The notes: generated by a model from the letters alone, not told the origin. Shown: positions 8,012 to 18,115, counted from the stretch's first letter. The stretch: DNA of 64,000 nt from Flammeovirga pectinis (GCF_003970675.1 NZ_CP034562.1:3880001-3944000); one strand, 5' to 3'. Program-made: numbers and translations.

Positions 8012-8993
8012 GATAGCTTATCCGTGGATGTTTTTCTTACTTCCACTCCCGTTGTTTGTCTGGTGGCTAATCCCTGCTTTCAAGCAGAAAAAAGACGCTT
8101 TATTTTATCCTAAGTTTGATGAATTAACTCAAGCTACTGGATTAAAACCTCAGAAAAGTGCTACAATATTAAAAAGACGTTGGTTTCAATATGTTATCAA
8201 CTTTATTATTTGGGTCTGTATTGTTGCGGCAATGTCAAACCCTCAATACATTGGTAAACCTGCCAAAAAAGTAAAAAATGCTCGTAATATGTTGGTTGCT
8301 GCTGATATTTCTATGAGTATGAATACTACAGATTGGTATGATAAAGATGGCAACCGTATTACAAGATGGAAGGCTGTTCAGAATGTACTAAACGAATTTG
8401 TAGAAAAAAGAGAAGGTGATCGTATTGGTTTAATGCTTTTTGGAAGTGATGTATTTGCCTTACCATTTACACCAGATTTAGAAATTATAAAACATACAAT
8501 TGATGAAACTGGAATTGGAATGGCTGGACATAAAACAGCTATTGGTAATGCTATAGCTCTATCAACACAAGTTTTTGAAGCTGATTCTATAAAACAAAAA
8601 GTAATGATTCTCCTAACTGATGGTCAGGATAGTGGTAGTGAAATTGTTCCCGTTACAGCAGCTAATATGGCTGCAGATGATAGTATTAAAATTTATACAA
8701 TTGGCATTGGAACAAAAGAGGCTTCGCAATATGAATTAGATGATAAAACACTAATAAAAATTGCCCAAAATACAGGAGGAGAATACTTTAATGCAGGTAA
8801 CGTTGAAGAGTTAAATACTATTTATGATAAACTAAATGAAATGGAACCAATACAATTTGAAGATGAAGGTTACAGACCTACTCGCTTATTGTTTTATATT
8901 CCATTAGAAATTGGGTTAGGTATTGCGCTAGTATTTCAATTTTTAAGTATTGCAGTAAACTTTATCGGGTCCTTAAAAAGAAAGAAATCATGA
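8004..8993 (+). CDS. batA: BatA-type vWA membrane protein
   Basis: The 329-aa protein has two N-terminal membrane segments (about 8-25 and 61-78), a vWA domain with the metal-binding DISMSM motif at Asp101-Met106 and the later TDGQD, and a closing membrane segment at about 296-318. The vWA domain is expected to face the periplasm. Compared with the paralogue at 56940-57974, the loop after the metal motif is replaced by NTTDWYDKDGNRITRWKAVQ. The gene overlaps the next one by 4 bp (ATGA). Confidence 0.88.
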   Translation: MYEIAYPWMFFLLPLPLFVWWLIPAFKQKKDALFYPKFDELTQATGLKPQKSATILKRRWFQYVINFIIWVCIVAAMSNPQYIGKPAKKVKNARNMLVAADISMSMNTTDWYDKDGNRITRWKAVQNVLNEFVEKREGDRIGLMLFGSDVFALPFTPDLEIIKHTIDETGIGMAGHKTAIGNAIALSTQVFEADSIKQKVMILLTDGQDSGSEIVPVTAANMAADDSIKIYTIGIGTKEASQYELDDKTLIKIAQNTGGEYFNAGNVEELNTIYDKLNEMEPIQFEDEGYRPTRLLFYIPLEIGLGIALVFQFLSIAVNFIGSLKRKKS

Positions 8994-10741
8994 AACAGTT
9001 TGATACATTTTTCGAGGGATTCTCTACGAATTTTCATTTCATAAGACCTGAATGGTTATGGGCTTTATTACCAATTGGTTTGTTATTTATCATCTCTTGG
9101 ATTTCCATTAGAGAATCTGATAATTGGAAGAAACTAGTCAACCCTAAATTACTATCCTTGTTATTAATAAAAGGAAATAAGAAAGGAGCTTGGTTACCAA
9201 AAATGCTCATGATTGTTTCTCTTTCTATTATTGTAATTAGTATTGCTGGTCCTTCTTGGAAACGAGTTGATAAGCCTGGTAATCAAACTGAAGCTAAGGT
9301 TGTAGTTATTCTAGATTTATCTCGTTCAATGCTAGCACAAGACATAGGACCTAGTAGATTAGAAAGAGCTAAGATGAAAATCAAAGACTATCTTAAAATA
9401 AATAAGGGAGTAGAAACTTCTTTAATTGTTTATGCTGGTACGGCTCATGAGGCACTGCCTCCAACAAAAGATTATAAAACTTTTGAAACTACTTTAGAGG
9501 CTTTATCACCCTACTCAATGCCTCTTTATGGTTCTAATTTACCAGAAGCATTAAAATTATCTGATAAGATTATTACAAAAACAGAAGCTCCCTGTTTTGT
9601 TTGGGTACTCACTGATGATCTACAAGCAATAGATGTACAGGGTTTAGGACAAAGAGGTGCAACAAAAGATAAGTACAGTTTAACAATACTTGGAACTCCT
9701 CAGGGAGCAAATGTTCCGCTTTATGGTAAACGTTTTTTAAAAGACAAGAAAGGGAAGCTCGTAAAAGTTTCTTTAAACACAGCTCAATTACAAAATGCGT
9801 TAGCTATTCCTAACGTAAACCTTCTTCCATTTACTTTAGATAAAACAGACATTGAATTATTCACGAAAAATATTCAAGACAACTTAGTGTTTACTAAAGA
9901 CAGTAAAAAAGCAGAAGAAGATTGGGTTGATTTTGGATATTATATCAGTTTCTTTGCCGCTTTTCTAATGCTTTTCTGGTTTAGAAAAGGCTTATTAATT
10001 CAGTGGACATGGATATTACTTTTACCTTTATTTTTTATTAGTTGTGATTCTATTGACCAACTACCAAAAGATAAAACAACCGTTGAAGATTTCTTTTGGA
10101 CAAGAGACCAACAAGGACAAAAAGCTTTAGAAAAAGGTGATACATTGGCTGCTGCTGCTACATTTAAAGATAAATCTCAGGCTGGGTATGCTTATAGTGT
10201 TACAGGTGATTATGAAAAAGCTGCAGATGCCTATGCACAAGATATTACCGCAGATAATATGTATAATTTAGGTGTATCTCAAGCTAAACTTGGTAATTGG
10301 GAAGCTGCTCAAAAAGCTTTTCAAATGGCTTTAGATATAAATCCAGATTTTAAGAAAGCTGAAAAAAATCTTTCTATCGCTAAAGAACAAATGCGAATGA
10401 TAAACATCAATATGTCTGATGAAAGTAACATCAATAAAGACAAAGTGATGAAAGGAAAGAAATACGAACCAGAAGCTGGAGAACAAGAACAAAAATCTGC
10501 TCAACATTCTGATAGAAAAGCTGAGGGAGAATCAGAAAAAATTCAAGAAATGGGTAAAAAAGAAATTAACCCATCATTGGAAGAATTACTAAAAATGCAG
10601 TTTTCTGAGACAAAAGAACAATCTAAAGCAAGTATGATCAGACAGGTAAAATTGGACCCTAAGATGTATCTCAAAAAGAAATTCTTATACCAATATCTTA
10701 CTGATGATGATAAACCAAAAAAATCTGATAAGTCATGGTAA
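8990..10741 (+). CDS. BatB-BatC fusion: vWA domain plus TPR domain
   Basis: The 583-aa protein joins two usual Bat components. Residues 1-340 resemble BatB: membrane segments at about 24-40 and 71-87, a vWA domain with DLSRSM at Asp109, and a membrane segment near 315-332. After that comes a second hydrophobic stretch ending LPLFFISCDS around Cys350, which looks like a lipoprotein signal now buried inside the protein. Residues 370-470 contain TPR repeats (NMYNLGVSQAKLGNWEAAQK). The tail is Lys/Glu/Gln-rich. This is most simply read as BatB fused to a former BatC lipoprotein. Confidence 0.85.
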   Translation: MKQFDTFFEGFSTNFHFIRPEWLWALLPIGLLFIISWISIRESDNWKKLVNPKLLSLLLIKGNKKGAWLPKMLMIVSLSIIVISIAGPSWKRVDKPGNQTEAKVVVILDLSRSMLAQDIGPSRLERAKMKIKDYLKINKGVETSLIVYAGTAHEALPPTKDYKTFETTLEALSPYSMPLYGSNLPEALKLSDKIITKTEAPCFVWVLTDDLQAIDVQGLGQRGATKDKYSLTILGTPQGANVPLYGKRFLKDKKGKLVKVSLNTAQLQNALAIPNVNLLPFTLDKTDIELFTKNIQDNLVFTKDSKKAEEDWVDFGYYISFFAAFLMLFWFRKGLLIQWTWILLLPLFFISCDSIDQLPKDKTTVEDFFWTRDQQGQKALEKGDTLAAAATFKDKSQAGYAYSVTGDYEKAADAYAQDITADNMYNLGVSQAKLGNWEAAQKAFQMALDINPDFKKAEKNLSIAKEQMRMININMSDESNINKDKVMKGKKYEPEAGEQEQKSAQHSDRKAEGESEKIQEMGKKEINPSLEELLKMQFSETKEQSKASMIRQVKLDPKMYLKKKFLYQYLTDDDKPKKSDKSW

Positions 10742-12111
10742 AAAAACTATTCTTTGTGTTATTGACTTCTTTTTGGGCATTAAATGTATTTGCTCAAGAA
10801 AGAGCAAACCTATTTACATCTACAATAATTAATAAAAAAGAAGTAGTTGTAGGACAACCCTTCAAAGTTAAATTATCAATTTACACCACTACATGGTTTT
10901 CTGATGGAGTGAACTTCGAAGACTTCCAACTACCAAATGCGTTAATGATAAAAGACGGTAGAGGGGTTCCTAATTCATTAAATATAGGGAAGTATCAATA
11001 TTCTGGAGTTGAACAAACCTATTGGGTATTTCCTTTCACTCCAGGTAAAAATGTATTCCCCTCTTTAGAATTACATGTTTCTACTCCAGACCCAGGTGAT
11101 TTCAAAGGAAAACCTCACACTATTCACACTAAAGAAAAGTCGATTAATGTAACTCCACCTCCTGTTGGTGAGGATCCTAAAACTTGGCTTGTTGCAAGTA
11201 GTGTTAGAATATCAGATCAGTGGAATAAAGACCTATCAAAGGTTCAAGTAGGTGATGTTTTAAAAAGAACAGTTCGTATTACTGCAGGGAATACGTTAGG
11301 TCCTATGATTCCCGTCCGTGAATATGATTCATTAAGTTGGGCAGGTATTTACCCCGAACATCCTATCAATAACAATTATAACCAAGATAATTACATATCG
11401 GGTACACAAAAGCAGGTAATTACCTATTTAATACAAGAAGCTGGAGAGTTTAAAGTTCCTGGAATTACGGTACGATATTATAATCCATACACAAAAAAAT
11501 CTAAGAATATAAAGAGTAAAAACCGCAAAATCTTTATAAAGGAAAATCCTAATTTAAGTATGCTTCAATCGCTACAAGATAGCTTGAATAAATTAAATCA
11601 AGTACCTGAAGAAGTGAATAAAGCACCTCAAAAAACATGGAGAGATTATCTTCCAAAGCAATGGAAAGCTATACTTGCTGGTCTGTTTGCACTTTGGTTA
11701 TGCTATAAAATTAGACCTATAAAACGAATAAAGAAGAAGCTAGATGCTATTCGTTCTACATCAACTTACATAGAAAAACAAGCATTTAATAAATTAGAAT
11801 CTGCAATTAAGAAGGGTAAAGTTGATGTGAGTATCCAACAGTTTTATCAATGGGTAAATACCTTACCAAATCAAAGTGTAAGTGATTATAGAGAATCTTT
11901 ATATCATGTTTTACTCAATTACACATTATGTGACTTGATAGCTGAAATGTCTGATATTAAATATAAAAATGGAGACAATACTATACCAAAACTGCTAATC
12001 AAAAAATTGATAAACCAATTAGTTTGGGATAGAAAAATTATATTACAAGAGAAAAAGAAAGAGGGTTTTAGTAAACGGAAAACTGTTGATTTAAAAGAGT
12101 TAAATCCTTAA
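10735..12111 (+). CDS. BatD-like protein
   Basis: This 458-aa protein has a signal peptide (1-20, ending NVFAQ), an immunoglobulin-like beta-rich periplasmic region (INKKEVVVGQPFKVKLSIY and later repeats), one membrane segment at about 309-326 and a helical cytosolic C-terminus. That is the BatD ('oxygen tolerance') layout. It overlaps batB/C by 7 bp and ends the operon, followed by a strong hairpin. The role is presumably in assembly or sensing with the vWA proteins. Confidence 0.82.
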   Translation: MVKKLFFVLLTSFWALNVFAQERANLFTSTIINKKEVVVGQPFKVKLSIYTTTWFSDGVNFEDFQLPNALMIKDGRGVPNSLNIGKYQYSGVEQTYWVFPFTPGKNVFPSLELHVSTPDPGDFKGKPHTIHTKEKSINVTPPPVGEDPKTWLVASSVRISDQWNKDLSKVQVGDVLKRTVRITAGNTLGPMIPVREYDSLSWAGIYPEHPINNNYNQDNYISGTQKQVITYLIQEAGEFKVPGITVRYYNPYTKKSKNIKSKNRKIFIKENPNLSMLQSLQDSLNKLNQVPEEVNKAPQKTWRDYLPKQWKAILAGLFALWLCYKIRPIKRIKKKLDAIRSTSTYIEKQAFNKLESAIKKGKVDVSIQQFYQWVNTLPNQSVSDYRESLYHVLLNYTLCDLIAEMSDIKYKNGDNTIPKLLIKKLINQLVWDRKIILQEKKKEGFSKRKTVDLKELNP

Positions 12112-12152
12112 AAAAATAGGAGATGTCACATTGAGTAACATCTCCTATTTTT
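12112..12152. terminator. Bidirectional terminator between batD and the OMP gene
   Basis: A perfect 15-bp inverted repeat (12112-12126 and 12138-12152) has A/T tracts at both ends, so the U tract works on either strand. It begins directly after the batD stop and precedes the end of the convergent gene. Confidence 0.85.
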
Positions 12153-12170
12153 CTATTAAAAGTAAACAGA

Positions 12171-12941
12171 CTAACTTCTAGGGAAGGTATGTTTCTTTTC
12201 GTATTCAGAATAATAGAATTTTGTATTTCTGAACAAGCTAAAGTTAAGAGAGATATAAAATACATTACCTGAAATTTGATTATAACTCAAATCAGTCCCC
12301 ACCATATTCTTTTGGTTAGCACCCCAAGATGAATTAAAGTAATCATTTAGATAATACTTAAATTTAAGGTTGGTTCCGTAAGGAAATTGGATTCCTAACA
12401 TTAAACTGTGTTGAAAATTAACACGATCAGTAAACCAAACAGAGAACTTATCTTCTTTACGTTCCGATACAAAAGTTTTTTCTTTGTACTGAAAAGGCAT
12501 TTCAAATTCATAACCAGCATAGAAAAACAATCCATGTAAATTCCCTACTTTTAAACCAATAGGAATACCCAAATTATATGTTCTTACTTTCTTACGTACC
12601 GGGCTTTTAAGTCCGTTAGCATCTGCTGTAATATGCTCTGAAGGTACATCAAATATCATCCCTACGTTTCTAATAGAAAAACCAGAATACAAACCAAAGT
12701 GAGGGCTAAAGTCTGCATTAAAAACGGTCTGCCAGTTAAAGACAGGAGCAAAACGCATCACACCGCTATTAATTTCTTGTCCATCAATTTGTATTCCTGT
12801 AGTTCCAGAAAATATCACTTCTAGACCACCGGTTACATAATAATCAGTCTTTTTCTGTTGTTTATCTTGAGCTGAAACACTTCCAATAAGAGCGAAAAAT
12901 GAGCAGCTAAACAGTATAAAAAATCTTCGTAAATCAAGCAT
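12171..12941 (-). CDS. Predicted outer-membrane beta-barrel protein
   Basis: This 256-aa protein begins with a signal peptide (MLDLRRFFILFSCSFFALIGSVSAQ, split here only by cleavage after SAQ). The rest alternates polar and aromatic residues in beta strands (GLYSGFSIRNVGMIF, LFFYAGYEFEMPFQY, SLMLGIQFPYGTNLKFKYY) and ends in a strand with SLNFSLFRN plus a short basic tail. This suggests a small barrel of the porin-like OMP type. A start 36 bp upstream is possible but would spoil the signal peptide. It is a single gene of unknown function. Confidence 0.65.
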   Translation of the reverse strand: MLDLRRFFILFSCSFFALIGSVSAQDKQQKKTDYYVTGGLEVIFSGTTGIQIDGQEINSGVMRFAPVFNWQTVFNADFSPHFGLYSGFSIRNVGMIFDVPSEHITADANGLKSPVRKKVRTYNLGIPIGLKVGNLHGLFFYAGYEFEMPFQYKEKTFVSERKEDKFSVWFTDRVNFQHSLMLGIQFPYGTNLKFKYYLNDYFNSSWGANQKNMVGTDLSYNQISGNVFYISLNFSLFRNTKFYYSEYEKKHTFPRS

Positions 12942-13286
12942 ATAAATTGGAGAATTAATTTGAGAGTAAAAATGCAAAAATTTATTAAGGAATTGTATTT
13001 ATTATCAAATAGATCCAAAAAACTTTGCACATATACATACATAGACAGAGAAAAAAATGAATAGTTGCACTCCTTTTAAGTTATTTTATTTACCTATATA
13101 TCAACACTATAGTACTAATTAGATAGCGTTAACAGTAAAATTAAACTATGATAACATACTCAGAACAAATTGTTTACATTAAATCAAGGAATTGATGTAA
13201 ATAATTAATACCTTTGCCATCTGTAAAATTTTTGCATTCGAGAATTAATAGTATCGAACATTAGACGCATTTAAATTAATTGGTAA
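12942..13286. other. Divergent intergenic region before rpsL
   Basis: The 345 bp hold the rpsL promoter (see 13209-13216) and presumably the promoter of the divergent OMP gene. No other gene is supported. A TAGCGTTAAC word near 13123 is not repeated in a way that suggests an operator. Confidence 0.5.
13209..13216 (+). promoter_or_regulatory. -7 promoter element of the str operon
   Basis: TACCTTTG matches the Bacteroidota -7 consensus TAnnTTTG exactly, 70 bp before the rpsL start. A TTG at 13192-13194 is the nearest -33-like triplet, but the 14-nt spacing is shorter than usual. Confidence 0.5.
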
Positions 13287-13667
13287 ATGCCTACTATTCA
13301 ACAACTTGTTAGAAAGGGAAGAAAAAAGATTGTTCAAAAATCTAAATCTCCCGCATTAGATTCATGCCCTCAGCGTAGAGGAGTATGTACAAGAGTTTAC
13401 ACTACAACGCCTAAGAAGCCTAACTCGGCTATGCGTAAAGTAGCAAGGGTTCGTTTGACTAACGGTAAGGAAGTCAACGCTTATATCCCAGGTGAAGGAC
13501 ACAACTTGCAAGAGCACTCGATCGTATTGATTCGTGGTGGTCGTATCAAGGATCTTCCTGGTGTGAGATATCACATCGTTCGTGGAGCATTAGATACTGC
13601 TGGTGTAGAAGGTCGTGGTCAACGTCGTTCTAAGTACGGTACTAAACGTCCTAAGGCTGCTAAATAA
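13287..13667 (+). CDS. rpsL: 30S ribosomal protein S12
   Basis: The 126-aa protein is S12, which helps decode at the ribosomal A site. The family motifs are all present: [33 protein letters not shown] (with the conserved Lys of the streptomycin region), [12 protein letters not shown] and KDLPGVRYH. The Asp of KDLPG is the usual methylthiolation site. The length is normal and the Lys residues linked to streptomycin sensitivity are unchanged. It is the first gene of the str operon. Confidence 0.98.
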   Translation: MPTIQQLVRKGRKKIVQKSKSPALDSCPQRRGVCTRVYTTTPKKPNSAMRKVARVRLTNGKEVNAYIPGEGHNLQEHSIVLIRGGRIKDLPGVRYHIVRGALDTAGVEGRGQRRSKYGTKRPKAAK

Positions 13668-13689
13668 TTTAGCAGTTTAAAATTTAAAA

Positions 13690-13735
13690 AGTCCAAGTCC
13701 TGAAGTAAAGACATTTACTTGTCAGTAAGGACATC
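13690..13735 (+). promoter_or_regulatory. Structured rpsL-rpsG spacer, possible S7 control site
   Basis: The 94-nt spacer folds into a hairpin AAGTAAA-gaca-TTTACTT (13703-13720), flanked by GTCC and GGAC (13697-13700, 13729-13732), which can extend the stem. In E. coli the rpsL-rpsG spacer is where S7 represses its own translation. A comparable role here is inference only. Confidence 0.35.
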
Positions 13736-13761
13736 TCTAAACTTGTTTATCATTTAAAGAA

Positions 13762-14244
13762 ATGAGAAAGGCAAAACCTAAAAAGCGTTACGTATTACCA
13801 GATCCTAAATTTGGTGATACTATGGTAACAAAATTCGTTAACAACTTAATGGTTGACGGAAAGAAAAGTATTGCATATAGCATTTTCTACAACGCGTTAG
13901 AAATTGTTCAGCAAAAGCTATCAAAAGAAGGCGAATCTATTGACGCATTAGATATCTGGAAAAAAGGTCTATCTAATGTAATGCCAACTGTCGAAGTGAA
14001 AGCTCGTCGTGTTGGTGGAGCTACATTCCAAGTGCCAATCGAGGTACGTCCGGACCGTAAGCAGTCTTTAGGTATGAAATGGATGATTACAATGTCTCGT
14101 AAGCGTAACGAACGTACTATGAAAGAACGTTTAGCTAACGAAATCATTGCTGCTTCTCGTGGAGAGGGTGCTGCAGTGAAGAAAAAAGACGATACTCACC
14201 GTATGGCCGAAGCAAACAAAGCATTTTCACACTTTAGATTCTAA
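13762..14244 (+). CDS. rpsG: 30S ribosomal protein S7
   Basis: The 160-aa protein nucleates assembly of the 30S head by binding 16S rRNA. Typical blocks are seen: [54 protein letters not shown] and [14 protein letters not shown]. The start has no alternative. It lies 94 bp after rpsL and 6 bp before fusA. Confidence 0.98.
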   Translation: MRKAKPKKRYVLPDPKFGDTMVTKFVNNLMVDGKKSIAYSIFYNALEIVQQKLSKEGESIDALDIWKKGLSNVMPTVEVKARRVGGATFQVPIEVRPDRKQSLGMKWMITMSRKRNERTMKERLANEIIAASRGEGAAVKKKDDTHRMAEANKAFSHFRF

Positions 14245-14250
14245 TAATCC

Positions 14251-16389
14251 GTGGCTAAGAAAATCCATCTTTCGCACCAAAGGAATATCGGTATCATGGC
14301 TCACATTGATGCTGGTAAAACTACGACTACTGAGCGTATCCTTTACTACACTGGTAAATCTCACAAAATTGGTGAGGTACATGACGGAGCTGCAACAATG
14401 GACTGGATGGAGCAAGAGCAAGAACGTGGTATCACTATTACGTCTGCTGCTACAACCACTACATGGAACTACCCTACTGATCAAGGTAAGGTAACTCCAG
14501 CTTCAGAAGAGTACAAAGTAAACATTATTGACACACCTGGTCACGTTGACTTCACTGTAGAAGTTGCGCGTTCATTACGTGTTCTTGATGGTGCTGTTGC
14601 TCTTTTCTGTGCTGTATCTGGTGTTGAACCTCAATCAGAAACTGTATGGCGTCAAGCTGACGATTACAAGGTACCTCGTATCTGTTTCGTTAACAAAATG
14701 GACCGTGCAGGTGCTGACTTCTTGAAAGCTGTTAAGACAATTGAAGAGAAACTTGGTGCTACACCAGTTCCTTTACAATTACCTATCGGTGCTGAAGAAG
14801 GATTCAGAGGTGTTGTTGACTTAATTACAAACGAAGCTATCGTTTGGAATGATGAAGACCAAGGATTTACTTATGAAGTAATCGACATCCCTGCTGATAT
14901 GGTAGACGAAGTTGCTGAGTGGAGAGAAAACCTTATTGAGGCTGTTTCTACTCACAACGAAGAGTTGATGGAGAAATTCTTTGAAGATCCTGATTCAATT
15001 ACTGCTGATGAAGTACGTGTTGCAGTTCGTAAGGCTGTTATGAACATGGAATTCTCTCCAGTAATGTGTGGTTCAGCATTTAAAAACAAAGGTGTTCAAG
15101 CATTGCTTGATGCTGTATGTTCTTACTTGCCATCGCCATTGGATTTACCAGATACAATTGGTACTAATCCTGAAACAGGTGAAGAAGTAACACGTAAAGC
15201 GGATGCTTCAGATAAATTCTCAGCGTTAGCATTTAAGATCGCAACTGACCCATTCGTAGGTCGTTTGTGTTTCATGCGTGCTTACTCTGGTACTTTAGAG
15301 GCTGGTTCGTATGTATTGAACATGCGTACTGGTAAAAAAGAGCGTATCTCTCGTTTGATGCAAATGCACTCTAACAAACAAAACCCAATTCCTTTAGTGG
15401 AAGCAGGTGATATTTGTGCTGGTGTTGGTTTTAAAGACATCAAAACAGGTGATACACTAGTAGAACTTGGTGCTCCAATCGTTCTAGAAGAAATGGTATT
15501 CCCAGAGCCGGTAATCGGTATCTCTATCGAGCCTAAAACTAAGGCCGATGTTGATAAATTGGGTATGTCTATCGCTAAGCTTATCGAAGAAGATCCTACT
15601 TTAACTGTAGAAACTAACCACGAAACTGGTCAGACTATTCTTAAAGGTATGGGAGAACTTCACTTAGAGATCATCATCGACCGTTTGAAGCGTGAATTTG
15701 GCGTGGAAATCAACGAAGGTGCTCCTCAAGTAGCTTACCGTGAGGCAATCAAGACTTCTACTGAACACCGTGAGGTTTACAAGAAACAAACTGGTGGTAA
15801 AGGTAAATTTGGTGATATCCAATTCGAATTAGGCCCAGCTGAGCCAGATGAGGATGGTGTTATTAAGCCAGGTTTACAATTTGTAAATGCAATTAAAGGT
15901 GGTATTATTCCAAGAGAATTTATCCCTGCAGTACAAAAAGGATTCGAAGCTTCAATGGAAAACGGTGCTTTAGCTGGTTACCCAATTGATGCAATGCGTG
16001 TTCGTTTATTCTACGGTTCTTTCCACGATGTCGATTCAGATGCTTTAGCATTCGAATTAGCTGCAAAACTTGGATTCAAAGCTGCGTCTAAACATTGTAC
16101 ACCTATCATCCTTGAGCCAATTATGGATGTTTCTGTAATTACTCCAGATGAATATACTGGTTCGGTTATCGGTGATATCAACAAACGTCGTGGTCTTCCG
16201 AAAGGACAAGAGATCTCTAACGGTGCTGTTGTAATCAAAGCTGATGTACCTTTATCAGAATTATTTGGTTATGTGACTGACCTTCGTACGATCACTTCTG
16301 GTCGTGCATCTGCAACTTTAACGTTCTCTGAGTACAAAGAAGTACCAAGAAACGTTGCTGAAGCAGTTATCGCAGAAGCTAAGAAATAA
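14251..16389 (+). CDS. fusA: Elongation factor G
   Basis: The 712-aa GTPase drives translocation of tRNA and mRNA on the ribosome. The GTP-binding motifs are G1 AHIDAGKTT (17-25), G3 DTPGHVD (94-100) and G4 NKMD (148-151). The GTG start gives the normal N-terminus [18 protein letters not shown]. The gene follows rpsG after 6 bp. Codon use is visibly biased to C-ending and G/C-richer codons compared with neighbouring non-ribosomal genes, as expected for a highly expressed gene. Confidence 0.98.
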   Translation: MAKKIHLSHQRNIGIMAHIDAGKTTTTERILYYTGKSHKIGEVHDGAATMDWMEQEQERGITITSAATTTTWNYPTDQGKVTPASEEYKVNIIDTPGHVDFTVEVARSLRVLDGAVALFCAVSGVEPQSETVWRQADDYKVPRICFVNKMDRAGADFLKAVKTIEEKLGATPVPLQLPIGAEEGFRGVVDLITNEAIVWNDEDQGFTYEVIDIPADMVDEVAEWRENLIEAVSTHNEELMEKFFEDPDSITADEVRVAVRKAVMNMEFSPVMCGSAFKNKGVQALLDAVCSYLPSPLDLPDTIGTNPETGEEVTRKADASDKFSALAFKIATDPFVGRLCFMRAYSGTLEAGSYVLNMRTGKKERISRLMQMHSNKQNPIPLVEAGDICAGVGFKDIKTGDTLVELGAPIVLEEMVFPEPVIGISIEPKTKADVDKLGMSIAKLIEEDPTLTVETNHETGQTILKGMGELHLEIIIDRLKREFGVEINEGAPQVAYREAIKTSTEHREVYKKQTGGKGKFGDIQFELGPAEPDEDGVIKPGLQFVNAIKGGIIPREFIPAVQKGFEASMENGALAGYPIDAMRVRLFYGSFHDVDSDALAFELAAKLGFKAASKHCTPIILEPIMDVSVITPDEYTGSVIGDINKRRGLPKGQEISNGAVVIKADVPLSELFGYVTDLRTITSGRASATLTFSEYKEVPRNVAEAVIAEAKK

Positions 16390-16407
16390 TTAAATATTGT
16401 CAATAAT

Positions 16408-16478
16408 CATAAACTTCTGAACCTACAACGGTAGGTTTAGGGTTTATGTTATATATAATCAGTTAGTGGACGGCTAAC
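16408..16478 (+). promoter_or_regulatory. Structured leader between fusA and rpsJ
   Basis: The 105-nt spacer contains a nested hairpin: CATAAAC (16408-16414) pairs with GTTTATG (16442-16448), and inside it ACCTAC-aacg-GTAGGT (16421-16436). A second inverted repeat, GTTAG...CTAAC (16462-16478), ends 17 nt before the rpsJ start. There is no U tract, so this is not an ordinary terminator. It could be an RNA processing site or a ribosomal-protein feedback site. Confidence 0.5.
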
Positions 16479-16494
16479 AATCTTAAAAAAAGAT

Positions 16495-16800
16495 ATGACA
16501 CAAAAAATCAGAATCAAGCTTAAGTCTTACGATCACAACTTAGTAGATAAATCTGCTGGTAAAATCGTTGAAGCAGTTAAGAAAACAGATGCTGTAGTTG
16601 CAGGTCCTGTACCTCTTCCTACAAAGAAAGAAAAATTCACAGTTCTTCGTTCTCCACACGTTAACAAGAAAGCTCGTGAGCAATTCCAACTTTGTACTTA
16701 CAAGCGTTTGATTGACATCTTCTCGTCTTCTCCAAAGACTGTTGATGCTTTAATGAAGCTTGACCTTCCAAGTGGTGTTGATGTTGAAATCAAAGTTTGA
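16495..16800 (+). CDS. rpsJ: 30S ribosomal protein S10
   Basis: The 101-aa protein shows the S10 blocks [42 protein letters not shown] (in two parts) and a C-terminus [10 protein letters not shown]10 sits in the 30S head and also acts as NusE in antitermination. In most bacteria it opens the S10 operon (rplC, rplD and others follow). Here a strong terminator lies just downstream and the next gene is an unrelated convergent anti-sigma factor, so rpsJ is the last gene of the str operon and detached from rplC. Confidence 0.97.
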   Translation: MTQKIRIKLKSYDHNLVDKSAGKIVEAVKKTDAVVAGPVPLPTKKEKFTVLRSPHVNKKAREQFQLCTYKRLIDIFSSSPKTVDALMKLDLPSGVDVEIKV

Positions 16801-16821
16801 TAGAAACTTCTTCATTGGATA

Positions 16822-16859
16822 AAAAAAACTCCTACTTTTAATTAAGTAGGAGTTTTTTT
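16822..16859. terminator. Terminator after rpsJ
   Basis: A perfect 16-bp stem (16822-16837 and 16844-16859) has a 6-nt loop and a run of seven T. It is symmetrical enough to terminate the convergent fecR transcript too. Confidence 0.9.
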
Positions 16860-16923
16860 GTTTTATAACCTGTAGCCAAATAATAAATTATAGTTGATAA
16901 TAACCCTAACGTTAAGTTCTTGA

Positions 16924-17883
16924 CTATTTGATTTCAGAAAGAAGAACTCTTTCACCTGCTAAAACAAAATCTAATTTTAAATAATCACAGATTTCAGTCA
17001 TCGCACTATTAACATTATCATCATGAAATACGCCAGAGAACTCTCTATTTGTAAAATCAATTGAATGTTCAATAGTTATCCCATATTGCTTTTCAAAATC
17101 TGATAAAACCATATCAACTTGCGCTAATTCATATTTAAAAGTCCCTTTAGTCCACAACGTATGATGTAGATGAGTAGCAGTTGGTTCTGAGAAGATTTTA
17201 CCAAATGTTAAAATCATAGATCGTTCATCTAATATTTTTGATAAGTTTGGAGCATCTTTAATACTTCTATAAGTAATACCCTTGGGGCCTATATTTGTAA
17301 GTTGATAAATATATTTATCATCTCTTATATCAAAGCTGCTTGATGGGAGTGCTTTAATTACACTTCTTTTAGTCTTTATTTCAAAGCTTTTACCACCATC
17401 TTCTGCTCCCGATATATTAAACTGAGCATGACCATCTAGATAAATTTGACCGTCAAAAGGAATACTCAAATACTTAATATTAGATCCCTTTTTTAAAAAA
17501 GCAACAGAACCATCTGGAAATGTATATTCTAAAGTACCATCTGAAGGGTTGATACTGTGTATACCATTTGAAAAAAAATATAAGGCATACAACCCTACAA
17601 AAACACCTAATATTGCAGCTGCAATATTAAAGTTCTTTTTTTGAAAGAATTTTATTACTCTATTCGTATCGTTCTTTTTATCAGCTAGTGATTTTTGGAT
17701 TGACTCCCATGCTTGATCAGATGATATTTTAGAATTAGGAATGCTTTTGTTATTAAGTGTTGTAGAAATTTGATTCAATAATATCTCGTCAGGATCAGAA
17801 GTTTTACCACTTAAACCCTTACTTCCATCACTAAATTTACGAGTTCCTTTTTTTATAAAGTCATCGTGTTCCTCTCCAGTCAT
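16924..17883 (-). CDS. FecR-family anti-sigma factor
   Basis: The 319-aa protein has a cytosolic N-terminus of about 90 residues, one membrane segment (about 92-110, AAAILGVFVGLYALYFF), a FecR domain (LEYTFPDGSVAFLKKGSNI, IYLDGHAQFNI) and a C-terminal DUF4974 module (YGITIEHSIDFTNREFSGVF). Such proteins sense a TonB-dependent receptor and control an ECF sigma factor. No sigma factor and no SusC receptor is next to it, so its partners must be elsewhere. The start is the only suitable ATG. Confidence 0.88.
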   Translation of the reverse strand: MTGEEHDDFIKKGTRKFSDGSKGLSGKTSDPDEILLNQISTTLNNKSIPNSKISSDQAWESIQKSLADKKNDTNRVIKFFQKKNFNIAAAILGVFVGLYALYFFSNGIHSINPSDGTLEYTFPDGSVAFLKKGSNIKYLSIPFDGQIYLDGHAQFNISGAEDGGKSFEIKTKRSVIKALPSSSFDIRDDKYIYQLTNIGPKGITYRSIKDAPNLSKILDERSMILTFGKIFSEPTATHLHHTLWTKGTFKYELAQVDMVLSDFEKQYGITIEHSIDFTNREFSGVFHDDNVNSAMTEICDYLKLDFVLAGERVLLSEIK

Positions 17884-18115
17884 GTATAATTCTTTTTTGA
17901 GTGTGTATTATCAACAATAATTATTAACAGTTATTAATAATACAACAGTAATTGATTTAACCCTACCTATAGCGTTAAGTTTTATTTACATTTAGTAAAT
18001 AGATTTTAAATTAAACGAATAATCTCACCCGTCTTTATTTAGTTTAAAATTAATAATTGTAAATTGTAATATCACTTTTTAGTTAAAAAAAGACGCAAAG
18101 AAAACTTATTTTTTT

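Noticed and set aside
13362-13574. Open frames on the opposite strand of rpsL, rpsG and fusA
   Set aside because: They lie wholly within conserved ribosomal genes with biased codon use and show no family features.
16902-17986. Similar words (AACCCTA...CGTTAAGTT) on both sides of the fecR gene that might be target-site repeats
   Set aside because: The words differ in length and spacing, there are no inverted ends and no transposase, so insertion is not supported.
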